Part shown: piece by piece, positions 38,873 to 50,359 of the stretch
Position numbering within the stretch: position 1 is the first letter of the stretch
Layout of the letters: every line of letters starts with the position of its first letter
From: Brachyhypopomus gauderio
Taxonomy: Eukaryota > Chordata > Actinopteri > Gymnotiformes > Hypopomidae
Length of the DNA: 64,000 nt
Reading direction: 5' to 3'
Assembly (NCBI RefSeq): GCF_052324685.1
Contig: NC_135219.1
Location: 20,786,420 to 20,850,419 of the forward strand
Program-made: the position numbers and the translations under genes
The notes under the pieces: generated by a model
Database searches by the model: none
Told to the model about the DNA's origin: nothing
The model's input: the letters and a program-made list of their open reading frames with translations, nothing else

Positions 38873-40458
38873 GGTTAAAAAAGCCTTTTTTTCACAGATT
38901 TGATTAATGACATTTTTTGCTATCATGCACTCACACATTGAACAACAGTGGATTCCCATGGAATGACATTATTTTCAACTCACTTCTTCAAACAAATCTG
39001 CAACCTTATTTGCCTTGTTCAGTGGATGTTAGATGCCGACTAAGCCCTTTCAGGACCAAAACAACCAAGGGTTCACACGAAAACACTGTTTTAGTGTAGT
39101 CATTTTCTGCCTGGTATGTGGTAAAATAAATTAGTTACATGCATAACAGAGAGAACGTTTGTCACTTACAAGTCATACAACATCCTAGCCAAAATCTCAG
39201 TGCAAACACCATTGTAGCGGAAAAATCCATGAGCCTCCATGTTTGAGTACCGATAATACTATGATGTAAAGTTTGCAAGTCAAAACTAAAATGTCCAATC
39301 AATGTTTCATCTACTAGTGTTTGGTATTTGTGGAGCTACATTGGCATATATATATATTTTATTCAATGACTAAATATTAGTCCAGCTCTAACAAGCAGTC
39401 TTCTAAAAACTCACATTTGTGACAGTTAGCTTGATTTACAGTACTAAAACTCTATCTCTCAAGCAGCATGATTACATTGACTGACAAAAAAATATCCACG
39501 TCACCCACTCAAAAAAGAAAAAAAGAAACAATTTATTTCCCCTTTCCCATTCAAAAAGACATATGAGGAAGATAAAAAAATGGCATACTTTCTACGAGGA
39601 ATAAAAAAAGTCTTTCTCTCAAAGATTTCCAGAAGTTTCAACAAAACAAACAAAAACCAGCTACTTCTGCCCGCCACCAATAAAACATCCCAAAATAAAC
39701 AAACTAACACCACATATATTCAAAGTTTATCAGGAAAATGACAGTCCACTATGATTAATAAAAGCAACCTTTTGTTAATAAACGTATTGCAGAAATTTGG
39801 ATAATTGTCAATAAATATGCAATTGGCTCTAGTGACTTATTACTGTTTTGACGTCATGTGAAGTATTATTCATGGATGTGGATATGGATATTCATATGGA
39901 TATGAGTAGTAGTCAGTCATCTAGTGGTGGATGTCCTGTATTCTTTATGAATAAATAAATATTAATTCATGAACTTCAGCTAGGGATCTACTCACGACCC
40001 TGTTTGACTAGATGGTGTTGAGGTCATAGGAGGTGAGGAACATGACGGGAACGTGTGTAATAGTGGGGGGGGGGGGGGGACTTTTCTGAAATACTGAAAT
40101 GGGGGTGATTAGAAACGGCACGCCATTCTATGGCTGCAGAGCGAGGAAACAAAATCGATCACATCACCAAGGCAGAGTCTTCATGGCGGAAAGGTGGGAC
40201 TGTCAGGAAGTGAGGAGAACCTGCTCGTGGCCTCTCGCCCTCTAGCTGTTCAGGTGTTAAGGCATGTTAGCGCTACTTTCAACGTCATCGTTAATAAACG
40301 AATAGTACCTTCAGCAGTGTGAGTAATTTTATGTCTCTGTATCAACTAGGGTCTGGAGCCAGGACGACCCTGCCGGGACTGTCCTCTTGACCCAGGAGGA
40401 CTCGCGTCTCTCTCTTTGACCCCATTGTCTGTGGCCCTAGTGAGGCTGTCCACCACGG

Positions 40459-41604
40459 CTAGACGTCCAGGTCGTCGGGCCTGGCTCGGCTGCTCATGCG
40501 ACTGCTGGCTCGGCTGCACGGCCGCGGGTCCATCAGCGCCAGCGGCTGCAGCTCGTGGCTGACTGCTGGCTTCTTGTGCTCGTGTGTGTCGTCGGGATAG
40601 TCAAAGGCCTGGGCGTGCGAGTTGGAGATGGTGCTGCCGTTCTGGCCCAGCCGGTTCTGCTCAGCACTGTAGTTGGCCCAGTTCTGCTCGGTCGCCTGCT
40701 TGTTGTAGTTGCGGCAGGAGTTGGTCCGCTCACCCGTGGCGAGCTTGTATCCCGGCGGAGACATGGGCGACAGGGGGGCGGTGGGCGAGGAGCATCCGTT
40801 GTAGTAGGCGTACTTCGTGGTGGACAGTTCCTTGGGCGTGGGGCTCAGGGTGCCGATGGTCGGGTACTGGTTCTGTTGCGTCTTTACGCGGTCCTTGATC
40901 CGTTTGAAGAGCACGTAGAACAGCTCGACGATGTTGAGAAGGAGGGACACCAGCGAGACCACCAGCATGAAGATGATGAAAACGGTCTTCTCGGTGGGCC
41001 TGGACAGGAAGCAGTCCACCCGGTGGGGGCAGGGCGATCGCTCGCACGTGTACACGGCAGAGAGGGTGAAACCGTAGATGTACCACTGGATCACCAGGAA
41101 GCCGACCTCGAAGACGGACTTGAAGAAGATGCTGACGATGTATGTGCGCAAGAGAGCCCCCTTCATCTTCACCTTGCCGTGCTCCTCCAGGCCGTGCTTG
41201 AGCTTCTTCAGCTCGATCTTCTTCAGGGGGATGTCCACGTCCCCGCCGTCGTTCTGCACCGCCTTGAGCTCCTCCTCTTTGCGATTGAGCTTCTCCTCCT
41301 TGCGCATCAGGTAGAAGACGTGCGCCAGGTAGAGGAGCGTGGGCGTGGACACGAAGATGATCTGCAGCACCCAGAAGCGCACGTGTGAGATCGGGAAGGA
41401 CTTGTCGTAGCACACGTTCTCGCAACCGGGCTGCTGAGTGTTACAGTGGAAAGCCGACTGCTCGTCACCCCAAGCGGACTCCACGGCCGTTCCCAGAACT
41501 AGAATCCGGAAGATGAACAGGACTGAGAGCCAGACCTTCCCTCCGGCTGTGGAGTACGCCTGCACCTTGTCAAGGAGCCTTCCCAAAGCACTCCAGTCAC
41601 CCAT
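40459..41604 (-). CDS. gja1: Connexin 43 (gap junction alpha-1)
   Basis: A 381-residue connexin whose whole coding region is in one exon, as in all vertebrate Cx43. It starts [19 protein letters not shown]. The first extracellular loop has C-x6-C-x3-C ([12 protein letters not shown], residues 54-65) and the second has C-x4-C-x5-C ([12 protein letters not shown], about 187-198). Four membrane helices lie near residues 23-42, 76-96, 155-175 and 208-228. The long tail keeps Cx43 hallmarks: the MAPK and tyrosine-motif segment [12 protein letters not shown], the [20 protein letters not shown] block, the serine cluster [10 protein letters not shown] and a C-terminal PDZ ligand DDLDV (DDLEI in mammals) for ZO-1. 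A methionine in helix 4 (IFMLVV) matches the internal start known to give the GJA1-20k fragment. Hexamers form hemichannels in the plasma membrane. It is the most certain gene in the window; whether it is the a or b teleost copy is not decided. Confidence 0.98.
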   Translation of the reverse strand: MGDWSALGRLLDKVQAYSTAGGKVWLSVLFIFRILVLGTAVESAWGDEQSAFHCNTQQPGCENVCYDKSFPISHVRFWVLQIIFVSTPTLLYLAHVFYLMRKEEKLNRKEEELKAVQNDGGDVDIPLKKIELKKLKHGLEEHGKVKMKGALLRTYIVSIFFKSVFEVGFLVIQWYIYGFTLSAVYTCERSPCPHRVDCFLSRPTEKTVFIIFMLVVSLVSLLLNIVELFYVLFKRIKDRVKTQQNQYPTIGTLSPTPKELSTTKYAYYNGCSSPTAPLSPMSPPGYKLATGERTNSCRNYNKQATEQNWANYSAEQNRLGQNGSTISNSHAQAFDYPDDTHEHKKPAVSHELQPLALMDPRPCSRASSRMSSRARPDDLDV

Positions 41605-41620
41605 CTTTAGGTGCTTCTTG

Positions 41621-42991
41621 CTGTTGAAAAAAAGATTTATGGGATTATTTAGTATAAATTTTAAAATGTCATGACAGAGCTGATGTCATCTAAGCATGAA
41701 AAACCTGAATATGCTGCAGCATGTGGTATCCTATGTAGGTACTCAAAATATATGCAAAACAGACTGAGCAAAGCCAACGTTTCCATGACGGACTTTTAAG
41801 TTTTGGTTTTTCTCCAAAGGTAAAATTACAACAATATGTAGTTCATCACGTAACAATCGAATGGAAAAAAATCGTTGATGTCTTAAGCAAACGCTACCTG
41901 TGATAGTTTCCTTTATGAAAAGGCTCGTGGGGGGCGAGTATGAGTGTGTGAGCGCTCCTATTGGGGGTGGTGGGTTTTGGTTCTGTTCAGAAGGTGCAGG
42001 GTTGCCTTCAAACTCAGCGTTCACACTCGCACTTACTAATTGTGTTAAAGCAAGACGATGCGGGAAAACGAATAAGGAGCAACTATTACAGCATGTCACA
42101 GTGACAAGACAATAACAGGGTGAAATTTTAAACGCATCATCTCCTGAATGACTGAGTGGAGAGACTACTAGAACAAAATTAAAGGCAAACGACACGTGGC
42201 TTTAACAAGTCTCATTGTGATTTTATGCTAAGAACAGAAGGTTTGGGTACATTACCCTTTTCAGGACGCACATATAGGCCCCGGTGGCGCACAAAACCTC
42301 CAGGGAATTATGCAGTAATTTGACATCAAAGCACCAGTTCAACCCATGAATAAGACGCTCATTTAATCAAGAACTACCAATGTGCTCCGCCAACAGAATG
42401 ATTTTCTCGTATTTTCTACCAATTAACATATGACATAAGACATAAGAGAAAATTCAATGTTCTACCTAAACGGGAAACAAAAATATTTCAGTCTAATATG
42501 AGGGAATGGTGTATTTAACTACTGTCATTTTATTAATATGGGCCTGTATCTTGTTTATAAAGCAGGGTGATTTTGCCTTATATCTGAATTCATTCCCAGT
42601 ATAATGCCTTTTCTCTTTAGAAAAATGTTGTTCTGTGTGCCAATGATTCTTTCTGTTCCGTATACCAATATTTAAAATGTTTATAGCAGTTGTTATCTAA
42701 ATCATAACACATCACATAACCTGTAAGAGAGGAAAGACGTGAATGAAACAGTGAACGCAAGCAAATTGGCTCCTGAAGAGAGAGAGAGAGAGAGAGAAAA
42801 AAGATCCGGTTGTCTTGAAAATATAAACTATTGGAAGATTTACCGAATATGGAAATTGTGGAATTTCCACTGAATGCATGTGGAACCTGTTTAACCTCTT
42901 GCACACACATTTTCTAAGTGCAGCACGTTTTATAGGTGTAAAAACGTCAGAAGTAGAAGTCGATGAAATCTATAAACTTTTTGTAACGTAC
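41621..42991 (-). other. gja1: Intron in the gja1 5' untranslated region
   Basis: On the minus strand the acceptor is CTTTTTTTCAACAG (AG at 41622-41621), 16 bases before the ATG. The donor is CCAG|GTACGT (intron begins 42991). GJA1 genes are known to have one intron just before the coding exon, which supports the pairing. The intron holds a (GA)n tract near 42780. Confidence 0.8.
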
Positions 42992-43097
42992 CTGGAGAGA
43001 CACCCAGAAGGAAGAAGAGAGCCCTAAGGCACTTTCTTCACAAGGTCTTGAGAGCACCGCTTTCTTGAAATCCAACTCGGGGACTACAGAGAAACTG
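42992..43097 (-). other. gja1: gja1 non-coding first exon (approximate start)
   Basis: Bounded on the 3' side by the strong donor at 42992/42991. The start is placed about 30 bases below the TATA-like box at 43123-43130, so the exon is roughly 100 bases. The start is an estimate. Confidence 0.6.
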
Positions 43098-43122
43098 AGA
43101 GGCACTTGTCAAACTTTCTTTG

Positions 43123-43130
43123 CTTATAAG
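43123..43130 (-). promoter_or_regulatory. gja1: TATA-like box of gja1
   Basis: CTTATAAG, a self-complementary TATA-type box, stands about 130 bases above the first-exon donor. GJA1 promoters in mammals carry a TATA box. A TGACGTAG half CRE-like motif lies further up on the minus strand (about 43191-43198). Confidence 0.5.
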
Positions 43131-43456
43131 AGACTTTGCACGGTGTTGGGGAGAAAGAAGCGAGAGGGCACACGTAGTTCTCACATGACCCCTACGTCAG
43201 AACATTTTGGATCTTCTTACACCGTCTTTATGAATATTGTCTTGAGTTCGGCTAATCTTGTCATCCTGCCAACAAGTTTATATCTTACAAATCATCTGAT
43301 TTATTGTCTGGTCAGCTCATCGGTTTCTAATAAGCGAACGTAAATCGCAATATTTGTGATTAAATGGCGTTTAAACACAAATGTTTTAATAGTACATTAT
43401 ATACACAAGTCAGTGTGCCACCGTATATGTAAAACATTTTTCTCTAGGACAAACTT

Positions 43457-43462
43457 TTTATT
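43457..43462 (-). terminator. Candidate poly(A) signal of the Cx32.2-like gene at 43770
   Basis: AATAAA on the minus strand, about 310 bases past the stop codon. If used, only about 350 bases separate this transcript end from the gja1 start region. Confidence 0.5.
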
Positions 43463-43695
43463 GCACATAACTGTTTAACTTATGTCCATACTATACAAAC
43501 ATATCATAATTTAACACATTTTAAATCGCACCACATCAGTAAATGCAAGAGAAACAACTACAAAAAAACAACTACTACTTTTTTAAATCTGAAACTTGCG
43601 ACATAGCAGCTTGTTTAAAGCTGATATTTACGCGTTATTAGCCTATAATAACCAGCTGATGCGGGCCAGGATGCTCTCCACGCAGCAGGTGCACT

Positions 43696-43709
43696 GCGCC
43701 ATCTGCTGT
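43696..43709 (-). promoter_or_regulatory. CTCF-like motif
   Basis: On the minus strand ACAGCAGATGGCGC fits the CTCF core CCASYAGRKGGCRS at 13 of 14 positions. It lies just past the stop of the Cx32.2-like gene. Confidence 0.4.
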
Positions 43710-43769
43710 TCAACTATATATATGACATCTCCATAGGTGTACTTTTGCTGTTAGTTTGCTTCTGCAAGG

Positions 43770-44582
43770 CTACTGACTTTTCTGACTCCACTCATTCTCT
43801 GTGCTCTTGTTCATGTGATTCTGTTTCAAGCTCTCCTCCATTTCCAGGCCTGAAACTGATGTAAATGGACCATAATGAGCGTTGGCACTGTAGTGTACCA
43901 CAACGTCGGGTTTGGATCGCCTGCTTACCCTACGGCAAAGTAAATAAAACACTTCAAGAACATTCAAGGCCAGAGATACACAGGCAACCACCAGCATGAA
44001 GATAATGAAGATGGTTTTCTCTCTGGGTCTGGACATGAAGCACTCCGTCTTAATACGACACGGCTTCATATCGCAATGGAAAATGGGTTCCATCACAAAA
44101 CCGTACAGGAAGTACTGTCCAATAATGAAGGCTAACTCTAGGAGGATTTTGAAAAACAGCTGAGCCAGGTAGCTCCCCAGTAACCTGCCCTTGATCTGAA
44201 CTTTGCCATTTTCATCCGTGTACTTGGGCGACTTCACCGAATGGCTGATCTTTTGCATCTGCCTGAGTTTGTTCTCCTGGTGGATCACGTGGACGGCGTG
44301 GCCCAGGTACAGCAGGGTCGGCGTGGACACGAAGATGATCTGCATGACCCAGAAGCGCATGTGTGAGATGGGGAACATCCAGTCGTAGCACACGTTCTCG
44401 CAGCCGGGCGTGTTGGAGTTGCAGACCATCTCAGAACGCTCGTCCCCCCACACGCTCTCGGCCGCTGTAGTCAGGACGAGGATCCTGAAGATAAAGAGGA
44501 CGCTCATCCATATCTTGCCAATGACGGTGGAGTGGGACTGCACCTTGTCCAGTAAAGACGAGAGAAACCCCCAGTCCCCCAT
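43770..44582 (-). CDS. Alpha-type connexin, Cx32.2-like (copy 1)
   Basis: A 270-residue connexin in one coding exon starting [20 protein letters not shown]. First loop C-x6-C-x3-C ([12 protein letters not shown]), second loop C-x4-C-x5-C ([12 protein letters not shown]), four membrane helices and the [20 protein letters not shown] block before helix 4. The tail is short, hydrophilic and ends WSQKSQ, without a PDZ ligand. Its nearest relative in the window is the gene at 59711, with which it shares a near-identical 5' end. From memory, zebrafish genes of this type are named cx32.2 and cx32.3 (gja13 group), so the call is to type, not to a proven orthologue. It should form gap-junction channels, possibly mixed with other alpha connexins. 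It sits just upstream of gja1 in tandem. Confidence 0.93.
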   Translation of the reverse strand: MGDWGFLSSLLDKVQSHSTVIGKIWMSVLFIFRILVLTTAAESVWGDERSEMVCNSNTPGCENVCYDWMFPISHMRFWVMQIIFVSTPTLLYLGHAVHVIHQENKLRQMQKISHSVKSPKYTDENGKVQIKGRLLGSYLAQLFFKILLELAFIIGQYFLYGFVMEPIFHCDMKPCRIKTECFMSRPREKTIFIIFMLVVACVSLALNVLEVFYLLCRRVSRRSKPDVVVHYSANAHYGPFTSVSGLEMEESLKQNHMNKSTENEWSQKSQ

Positions 44583-44603
44583 TGTCTCTGGTGTTCAGTC
44601 TTA
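44472..44603 (-). repeat. Near-identical 132-bp block shared with 60455-60586
   Basis: The first 37 or so codons and 21 bases of leader match the block at 60455-60586 with one difference (44493 versus 60476). Outside it, the two genes diverge strongly at synonymous sites and in protein. This points to gene conversion. Confidence 0.9.
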
Positions 44604-44625
44604 CTCTAGTAGATCAAAGATAAAA
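44599..44625 (-). other. Splice acceptor before copy 1 of the Cx32.2-like gene
   Basis: Minus-strand CTCTTTTTTATCTTTGATCTACTAGAGTAAG precedes ACTGAACACC. Either CTAG or TAAG can serve as the acceptor. The same TAAG|ACTGAACACC occurs at 60582. A strong donor, CCGG|GTAAGTATT (intron from 46973), is one candidate for the upstream exon. Confidence 0.5.
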
Positions 44626-45450
44626 AAGAGATTCCTGTTAAATATCTAGAAGGATCTGGTTTTATACACGGTGTAAACACAATAATAATGGTGTGTGAGC
44701 AGTGGCAAGCATGAATTCATTCCACAAGTGATTTATTTGCTATATTCTAATATTTTTAAAAATTACTATATTAACCATCATATATGTACTATATTGTTTA
44801 TTTTTTATGTGGTTCCCATTTCACACATATAAGTGTGACTGCAGTCTTCATGCATTTAGTCTAAATTGGTTTTAAACCTGCTATACGAATGAAAACGAAA
44901 TGATCTTAGATTACATCACATTACATGTTGAGGTTTTAATATATGCAGTATACCGGGCTGCGTATGAGCATTTAACACTGAACTGAAACTCAGTAAATCT
45001 GAAGGATCTTCTGCAGGTGATTCAGATAATCACAAACCCTGATTGATTTTTACACTGATGATAAACTGGCCTACAGGATTCTTTGGGAATTCATTATTGT
45101 TCAAGTTGGTGTAGACAAGGTTACACTTATTTATAATGCTGAGCTGTAGACAACATTTCATATTTGTTTTCTAAACAGATAAGATTTTTGTTCATGCACA
45201 ATGATGTACAGCTTGGCATGATTGTTTGATGTAGGCCTACATTCAGGTGAAATAATTTCTTTTAAATGAATGACGTTTTAAATCAAGAATGGGCATCTAA
45301 ACACCATTCAGAAATTACTGAAGTAGTCCTGATTATAGATGTCAGGAGTCATGTATGGACATCTGGAAACGGAGCAATTTCAGTACTTGACTGAACCATT
45401 GTTGTGTTTTCAGTAGCTGTGACAGCATAGGTCGCTATTTTTCTGGTTCT

Positions 45451-45464
45451 CCACTAGAGGGCAC
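45451..45464 (+). promoter_or_regulatory. CTCF-like motif
   Basis: CCACTAGAGGGCAC fits the CTCF core CCASYAGRKGGCRS at all 14 positions. Binding is inferred from the motif alone. Confidence 0.5.
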
Positions 45465-45564
45465 AGTCACCTCACTGTATATATTTTTTCGTTCTTATAT
45501 TCAAAAAAGTCCGCCGCTTGAAATCCTATTTCCGTCGCTTGAAGAAAAAAAAGTCCATATAGTA

Positions 45565-45690
45565 TTTCGCAATTATGACTCAATATATCGTAATAATGAG
45601 ATACTAAGTCATAATAATGAGGTATTAAGTCATAATTATTAGATATTAAGTCATAATTGAGATGCCATCTCATAATTATGACTTACTCTC
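45565..45690. repeat. Imperfect tandem repeat of a TAAGTCATAATTATGAGATAT-type unit
   Basis: About five imperfect copies of AGTCATAATAATGAGGTATTA and variants. The unit is nearly self-complementary. Confidence 0.85.
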
Positions 45691-47368
45691 TCATGATATA
45701 CTAAATTAAATGCTTAAAATACTAACATCTTTATAATAAAACATGCAATTATAAATTTTGTATTATGTTTGATGATGATTATTATTATAATTGGCCATAT
45801 TGTGGACTTGTGACCTGCCCGTGGTGTACCCTGATGGTGCTGGGATTGGCTCCAACTTTACTTTGCCCTCTGATTTCATTTGCTTCTTAAATGATCATTA
45901 TGAATAGGCCTATGTCTGAGCATTTCAGACAGGCCAGTTACTGTCAAAACATTGTTACCGACAGTGATCACACACAACAGTATGGCCAAATTGCTCAATC
46001 CTGATTCTGTGGCCATCTTAACAGATGAAGCTTTTCCTGACTTGCAGACTCAGCATTTGACACAAAACAGGGCTGGGTTAGTAATTTCGGTTCCACTATC
46101 TTATGTATTTTTATGTAGCTCAATGTTCTTCTTATTAATAAAATAATTATTAATTATTATTTATTATTGATATGCCATTGATATGCTATGATTAGCACAA
46201 AAGAATACCATGTTATATCCCCATTGTAGTTTCAGTAAAAGGAGACCAATGTCTCCAAATAGGACAAAATGGCTCGAAACAGCTCAGAGGTGTGAAAATT
46301 ATGAAGTAATTTTGAATGACAAACATAAAAAATATATATATAAAGCAACATTTATATTTGACACTAACCACCCCTAAAGCAATAAATAAACAAGCTACTA
46401 AATAAACATGTCAATAAGAACAGAAATCAATGTGTCCTTTCTTGAAATTCAGGCTTACATCAGAATAGAATTTGAATGATAATTTACAATTTTTGTGATA
46501 AGGTTTTTTATGAATTAGTGAGAGGAAGACGCTTTTGACATAAACTGTCAAAACGTTTGTGTCTGCTCAGAAAAATGTGATAATGTTTATAAATGGTTAC
46601 ACTTTTATCTTGAGGTAGTTTTGGTAGAGGTAGATACCACTTTTATCTTGAGGTATCTTGAGGTAGTCCTGAGGTAATTGCCTTTGTTTTGTAGTGAATA
46701 ATAACAATAATGTAATACAGGTTGAACACATATTTAAATTATGGTGCCATTACTGGGCTTGGTTATTTTATGACTTTTTAATTATGTATTATATCCTTTG
46801 AATGATAAATCTGATCTTGAAATTGGTATCACATGAACTATCGATAAATATTAATTACCTGACTGTTGAAGAAACTATTAGCATTTTAGCATTGGTAAAA
46901 TTCCCATTGAAATGTGTGTAATATATAAAATTATTGTATATAAAAAAGGGAAATAAAACTAAGCAATACTTACCCGGACTAGTTTGTCAGATCACAATTC
47001 CCAAAATGTTTAAATGTTTTTAAACGCACAGGTTTAAAATATTCAGATGAAGGCACCACAGGTTGTGTGCACTACAGGCTTTGTGACTGAAGAACTGAGT
47101 GAGTCTGTATGTGTTCCCCATTTAGCCAAACAGCCAATCAGTCATTATCTTATAGCTACGCTTTATTCACTGTCAAAAAACTCGCCCCTCCCAACCACGA
47201 ACATTATACAGGTTAATCTACACATGTTCACATACCTCAACCTCTTGAATAATTACTTATTATTACAAAACAAAGTCAAAAGTGCAAAATATTTACATGT
47301 TGCAAAACCTTTACTCCCACTGCGTGTGCTTACTGGGAGGTGCCATTTACCAGTAGAGGTGACATTTA

Positions 47369-47382
47369 CCAGTAGATGGCAG
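47369..47382 (+). promoter_or_regulatory. CTCF-like motif, with a weaker partner 20 bp before
   Basis: CCAGTAGATGGCAG fits the CTCF core at all 14 positions. CCAGTAGAGGTGAC at 47349-47362 is an imperfect second copy in the same direction. Confidence 0.5.
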
Positions 47383-47399
47383 CATGGATTTGTTCGAAA

Positions 47400-48180
47400 A
47401 AAAAATTGGCAGGGGGAGCTGCATAATTAAGATTCTCTAACAATAGAGCAATTTGCTTTTTTTTGTTGTTTGCCCAGTAGTTCATTTGTTTTAAAGGAAA
47501 ATGTGTGCATGCCATTAAACCAAACAATATCCTGGGTTGCAAACCAAAATAGGCACAAATTTTTATATTTGATGTAAATAATTACCAACTGAACCAAATA
47601 AGCAAATGTTTGTTCTGTAGCGTATTCTGCTCTACTGACTCACATTCTGTTTAGCACTAAGAATTGTGCAGCATGACAAAAAATCAACTGTTAAATGGGT
47701 GTGACACAATGAACATTTGGGCTAGCACTTATCTGTACCATTGGGATCTACATTTGTTCACACTTATGAACTGTACATGCAAAGTCTGAATAATCTGTGG
47801 GAGAGTACTGACTGTCAGACCATTTGCACTTTTAAACTATTGCTAAGTAAAATTTCTCATCCGTTGAAGAAGAAACACTGCAACCACGATTGATGATGAA
47901 TCACTACGGTAACCCGACATTCACCGAGTGTGTGCTCCAGGGTCACCTAGGTGATGTGGTTGATCTCAACAAGTTCTGAACAAATGAAATCTGAGAGAAA
48001 ATATCAGTCAATGTTAATAGATATTTAAAGTTTAGGCAGGAATGTTTAGTAAAATACTGTAATCCTTTCGACTGTATGAAATTATAATGACTGATATACA
48101 GTAGATTGCATGCTGTCCTTTTCCCTCGTATCTATGGCTCACCAGTCCTAGAGAAAGCTTCCCGCAGGCCCTTCCGGTTG
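47400..48180. other. Spacer, no gene seen
   Basis: No recognised element or exon. Confidence 0.4.
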
Positions 48181-48214
48181 GCGCTGGGAAAACACGTGTG
48201 GTATATGATGAAGA

Positions 48215-48482
48215 CGTGCCCACGTGATGGACCCACATGATGTGCCCACGTGATGGACCCACGTGATGGACCCACGTGATGGACCCACGTGATGTGCCCA
48301 CCTGATGTCCCCACGTGCTGTACCCACGTGCTGTACCCACGTGATGTGCCCACCTGATGTCCCCACGTGATGTACCCACCTGATGTGCACACCATATGTG
48401 CCCACCTGATGTGCCCACCTGATGGACCCACGTGATGGACCCACGTGATGTACCCACGTGATGTGCCCATGGGATGTGCCCA
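48215..48482. repeat. 13-bp minisatellite built on the E-box CACGTG
   Basis: About twenty copies of a unit close to CCCACGTGATGGA. CACGTG starts at 48247, 48260, 48273 and 48286, exactly 13 bases apart, and about a dozen copies in the array keep it; others have CACCTG, itself an E-box variant. One more CACGTG lies at 48192. Minus-strand frames through it (repeated HVGPSRGSITWV) are artefacts of the repeat. Confidence 0.95.
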
Positions 48483-48489
48483 CATATTT

Positions 48490-49450
48490 CATTCATTTCT
48501 CCTTTTTACCTGCCCACTCCTCTTTTTTTCCTCTGATGACCCAGTCTGATGTCTGGGCTAAATGCTAATCCCAAATGTTAACCCCTTGATCGGAATTTGA
48601 GCAACAATGTTGTTTTTGTGTGTCTCCTGAATGTTTGAAATTAGCTCATAGTTGTAGGTATGCAGATGATAGCAGACCAGCCACTCCCGCCCTGTTGTGA
48701 CATGCGGTGTCCCGGTGATCGGGAACAATGCTGAAATGACGTGTGTGATCCCACATGTACAATGACAGTAGCAGTAGTCTGATGTTCAACTTCTTCTATT
48801 ACACAACAGCTCATTTCCTCAGCCCCCACCACCTCCTCAAACACAACAACGTCCATTCTTTTGGCTCACAGCAGACATGTCAATGTTGTTTTCCACACAG
48901 CAAAACCACCATAAAATGGCTCTACACTAAGAGCCTATATTTTAAACTTTACTTCACTCACTGTTCACTTTGGTATGGAAAATGTTCAATAACTGTAGAC
49001 CATGTGTTACCATGGCCAGTTAGTCAGCCCACTAACCTGATTATCACTGGTCGAATTTTGACCGCATACACCAGATTTTATAGGTGGTAAAACATTTCTC
49101 AACATGTCATTAACATTGACATGGTATTGACATGACTTTGGACTTATAGTACAGGTTTTTGAGGTACAGCAGTGTTTTATATGTCAAAGTCACTGGAGTG
49201 AGTGTCCTGTGGTCAGAAACTGACCAATGTTGAGTGAGTACAGTTAATACAAAGTGTAGATCACAACAGATTGGATCTAGAATCTATCAGGACCCCTCCC
49301 AAGGTAATGAAATGGTGATTCAGTTAAAATTCATAAAAATTTTGAGTGAATTTTCATTAAAATACTGTATCTTCACATAGAAAAATATTTTGTGGCCACG
49401 TTTATAGATTTGGAGGAGAAGACTTGTTCATGCACTGTTGACAAAACCTT
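48490..49450. other. Spacer, no gene seen
   Basis: Ordinary AT-rich sequence without recognised features. Confidence 0.4.
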
Positions 49451-49452
49451 TC

Positions 49453-50024
49453 TGTCAGGGCTGACTCCAAGGTTGTGCCATATACCACCATCAGGGGGAG
49501 CTCACGAGCCAGCTCTAGTCAGCGCAATCAGCAGTGATGACCTGCACCTGTCTTTCTCCCTACTTAAGGAAGACAGATGCAGTGTCTCACTGTTGAGGTG
49601 TTTATAGCCCTGTGCTATGCTCTTCCAGTCAGCCTTTCTGTTATTTGCTATCGTGTTGTGCATTGGTGTCTTATCACCTCACTCTCTCACTCTCTGTTCA
49701 CACTCCTGCGTCACCCTCTTTCTTGGCCATCTCAAGTTTTCCTTTGCTGTTTGTTCCTCTACTAGTTCCTTGGTTATTTTGGGAAGGGTGTTTCTTTGAG
49801 CCTTTAGTCTTGCATTAGAGAGCCAGCTACTTCCCCAGGCGCCCTGAGTTTGTTTTCTAGGGTTTCTGTGTTGTTGCAGATGTTGCTATTGTTAAGTAAA
49901 GCCAGCTTTTAGAGCCTTTGAGAATTGATATGTTTAACCTTTAAATCCTTTTGTGATTATGAAGAACAGTGTCTGCACTGCGGAATGGAAAAATAAAACA
50001 TTTTGTGCCTTTTACATTCTGACA
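49453..50024 (+). mobile_element. Possible solo LTR of a third family
   Basis: The block starts TGTCAGGGC, has CTACTTAAGGAAG as a possible TATA region, and has AATAAA near 49992 shortly before it ends CTGACA. This order fits a fish LTR of about 570 bp. No matching 5-bp flanks (CTTTC against CATCA) and no second copy are seen, so the call is weak. It is a fossil if real. Confidence 0.35.
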
Positions 50025-50359
50025 CATCATATTGGACTGATTTATTGATTGATTAATGTATTTAACAGATTAACATGTTTTTTTTAGCAAACATATAAAA
50101 CAAAACACCCTCTGATATTGTATATTTGGCAGTGCACATTGTAGCACTACATAACAATGTGAAGCAAATGACATGAGAACCATTAAAAGGTAATCAGGTT
50201 AAACACATTATTTCAGAAGATCTGTGCATACTTTTAGTAATCATTTGCATTGCAGTTGGGACATTGTAGAAAACCCTGTTGTGCTATTTCTGCAGGTTTG
50301 CATAATGTGAAGAAGTTAAGACTGTGTTTTGAAAATAAACTACCATTAAATAAAATATG

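Larger units (their letters stand above)
44650..47040. other. Spacer, AT-rich, no gene seen
   Basis: Probably includes the leader intron of the Cx32.2-like copy 1. Holds a CTCF-like motif, a short tandem repeat (45570-45690) and a locally repeated CTTTTATCTTGAGGTA (46605-46680). Confidence 0.4.

Noticed and set aside
40555-41425. Long frames overlapping gja1 on both strands
   Set aside because: Shadows of the GC-rich gja1 coding region; gja1 itself is unmistakable.
48032-48496. Minus-strand frames with HVGPSRGSITWV repeats
   Set aside because: Translation of the 13-bp E-box minisatellite in all frames.
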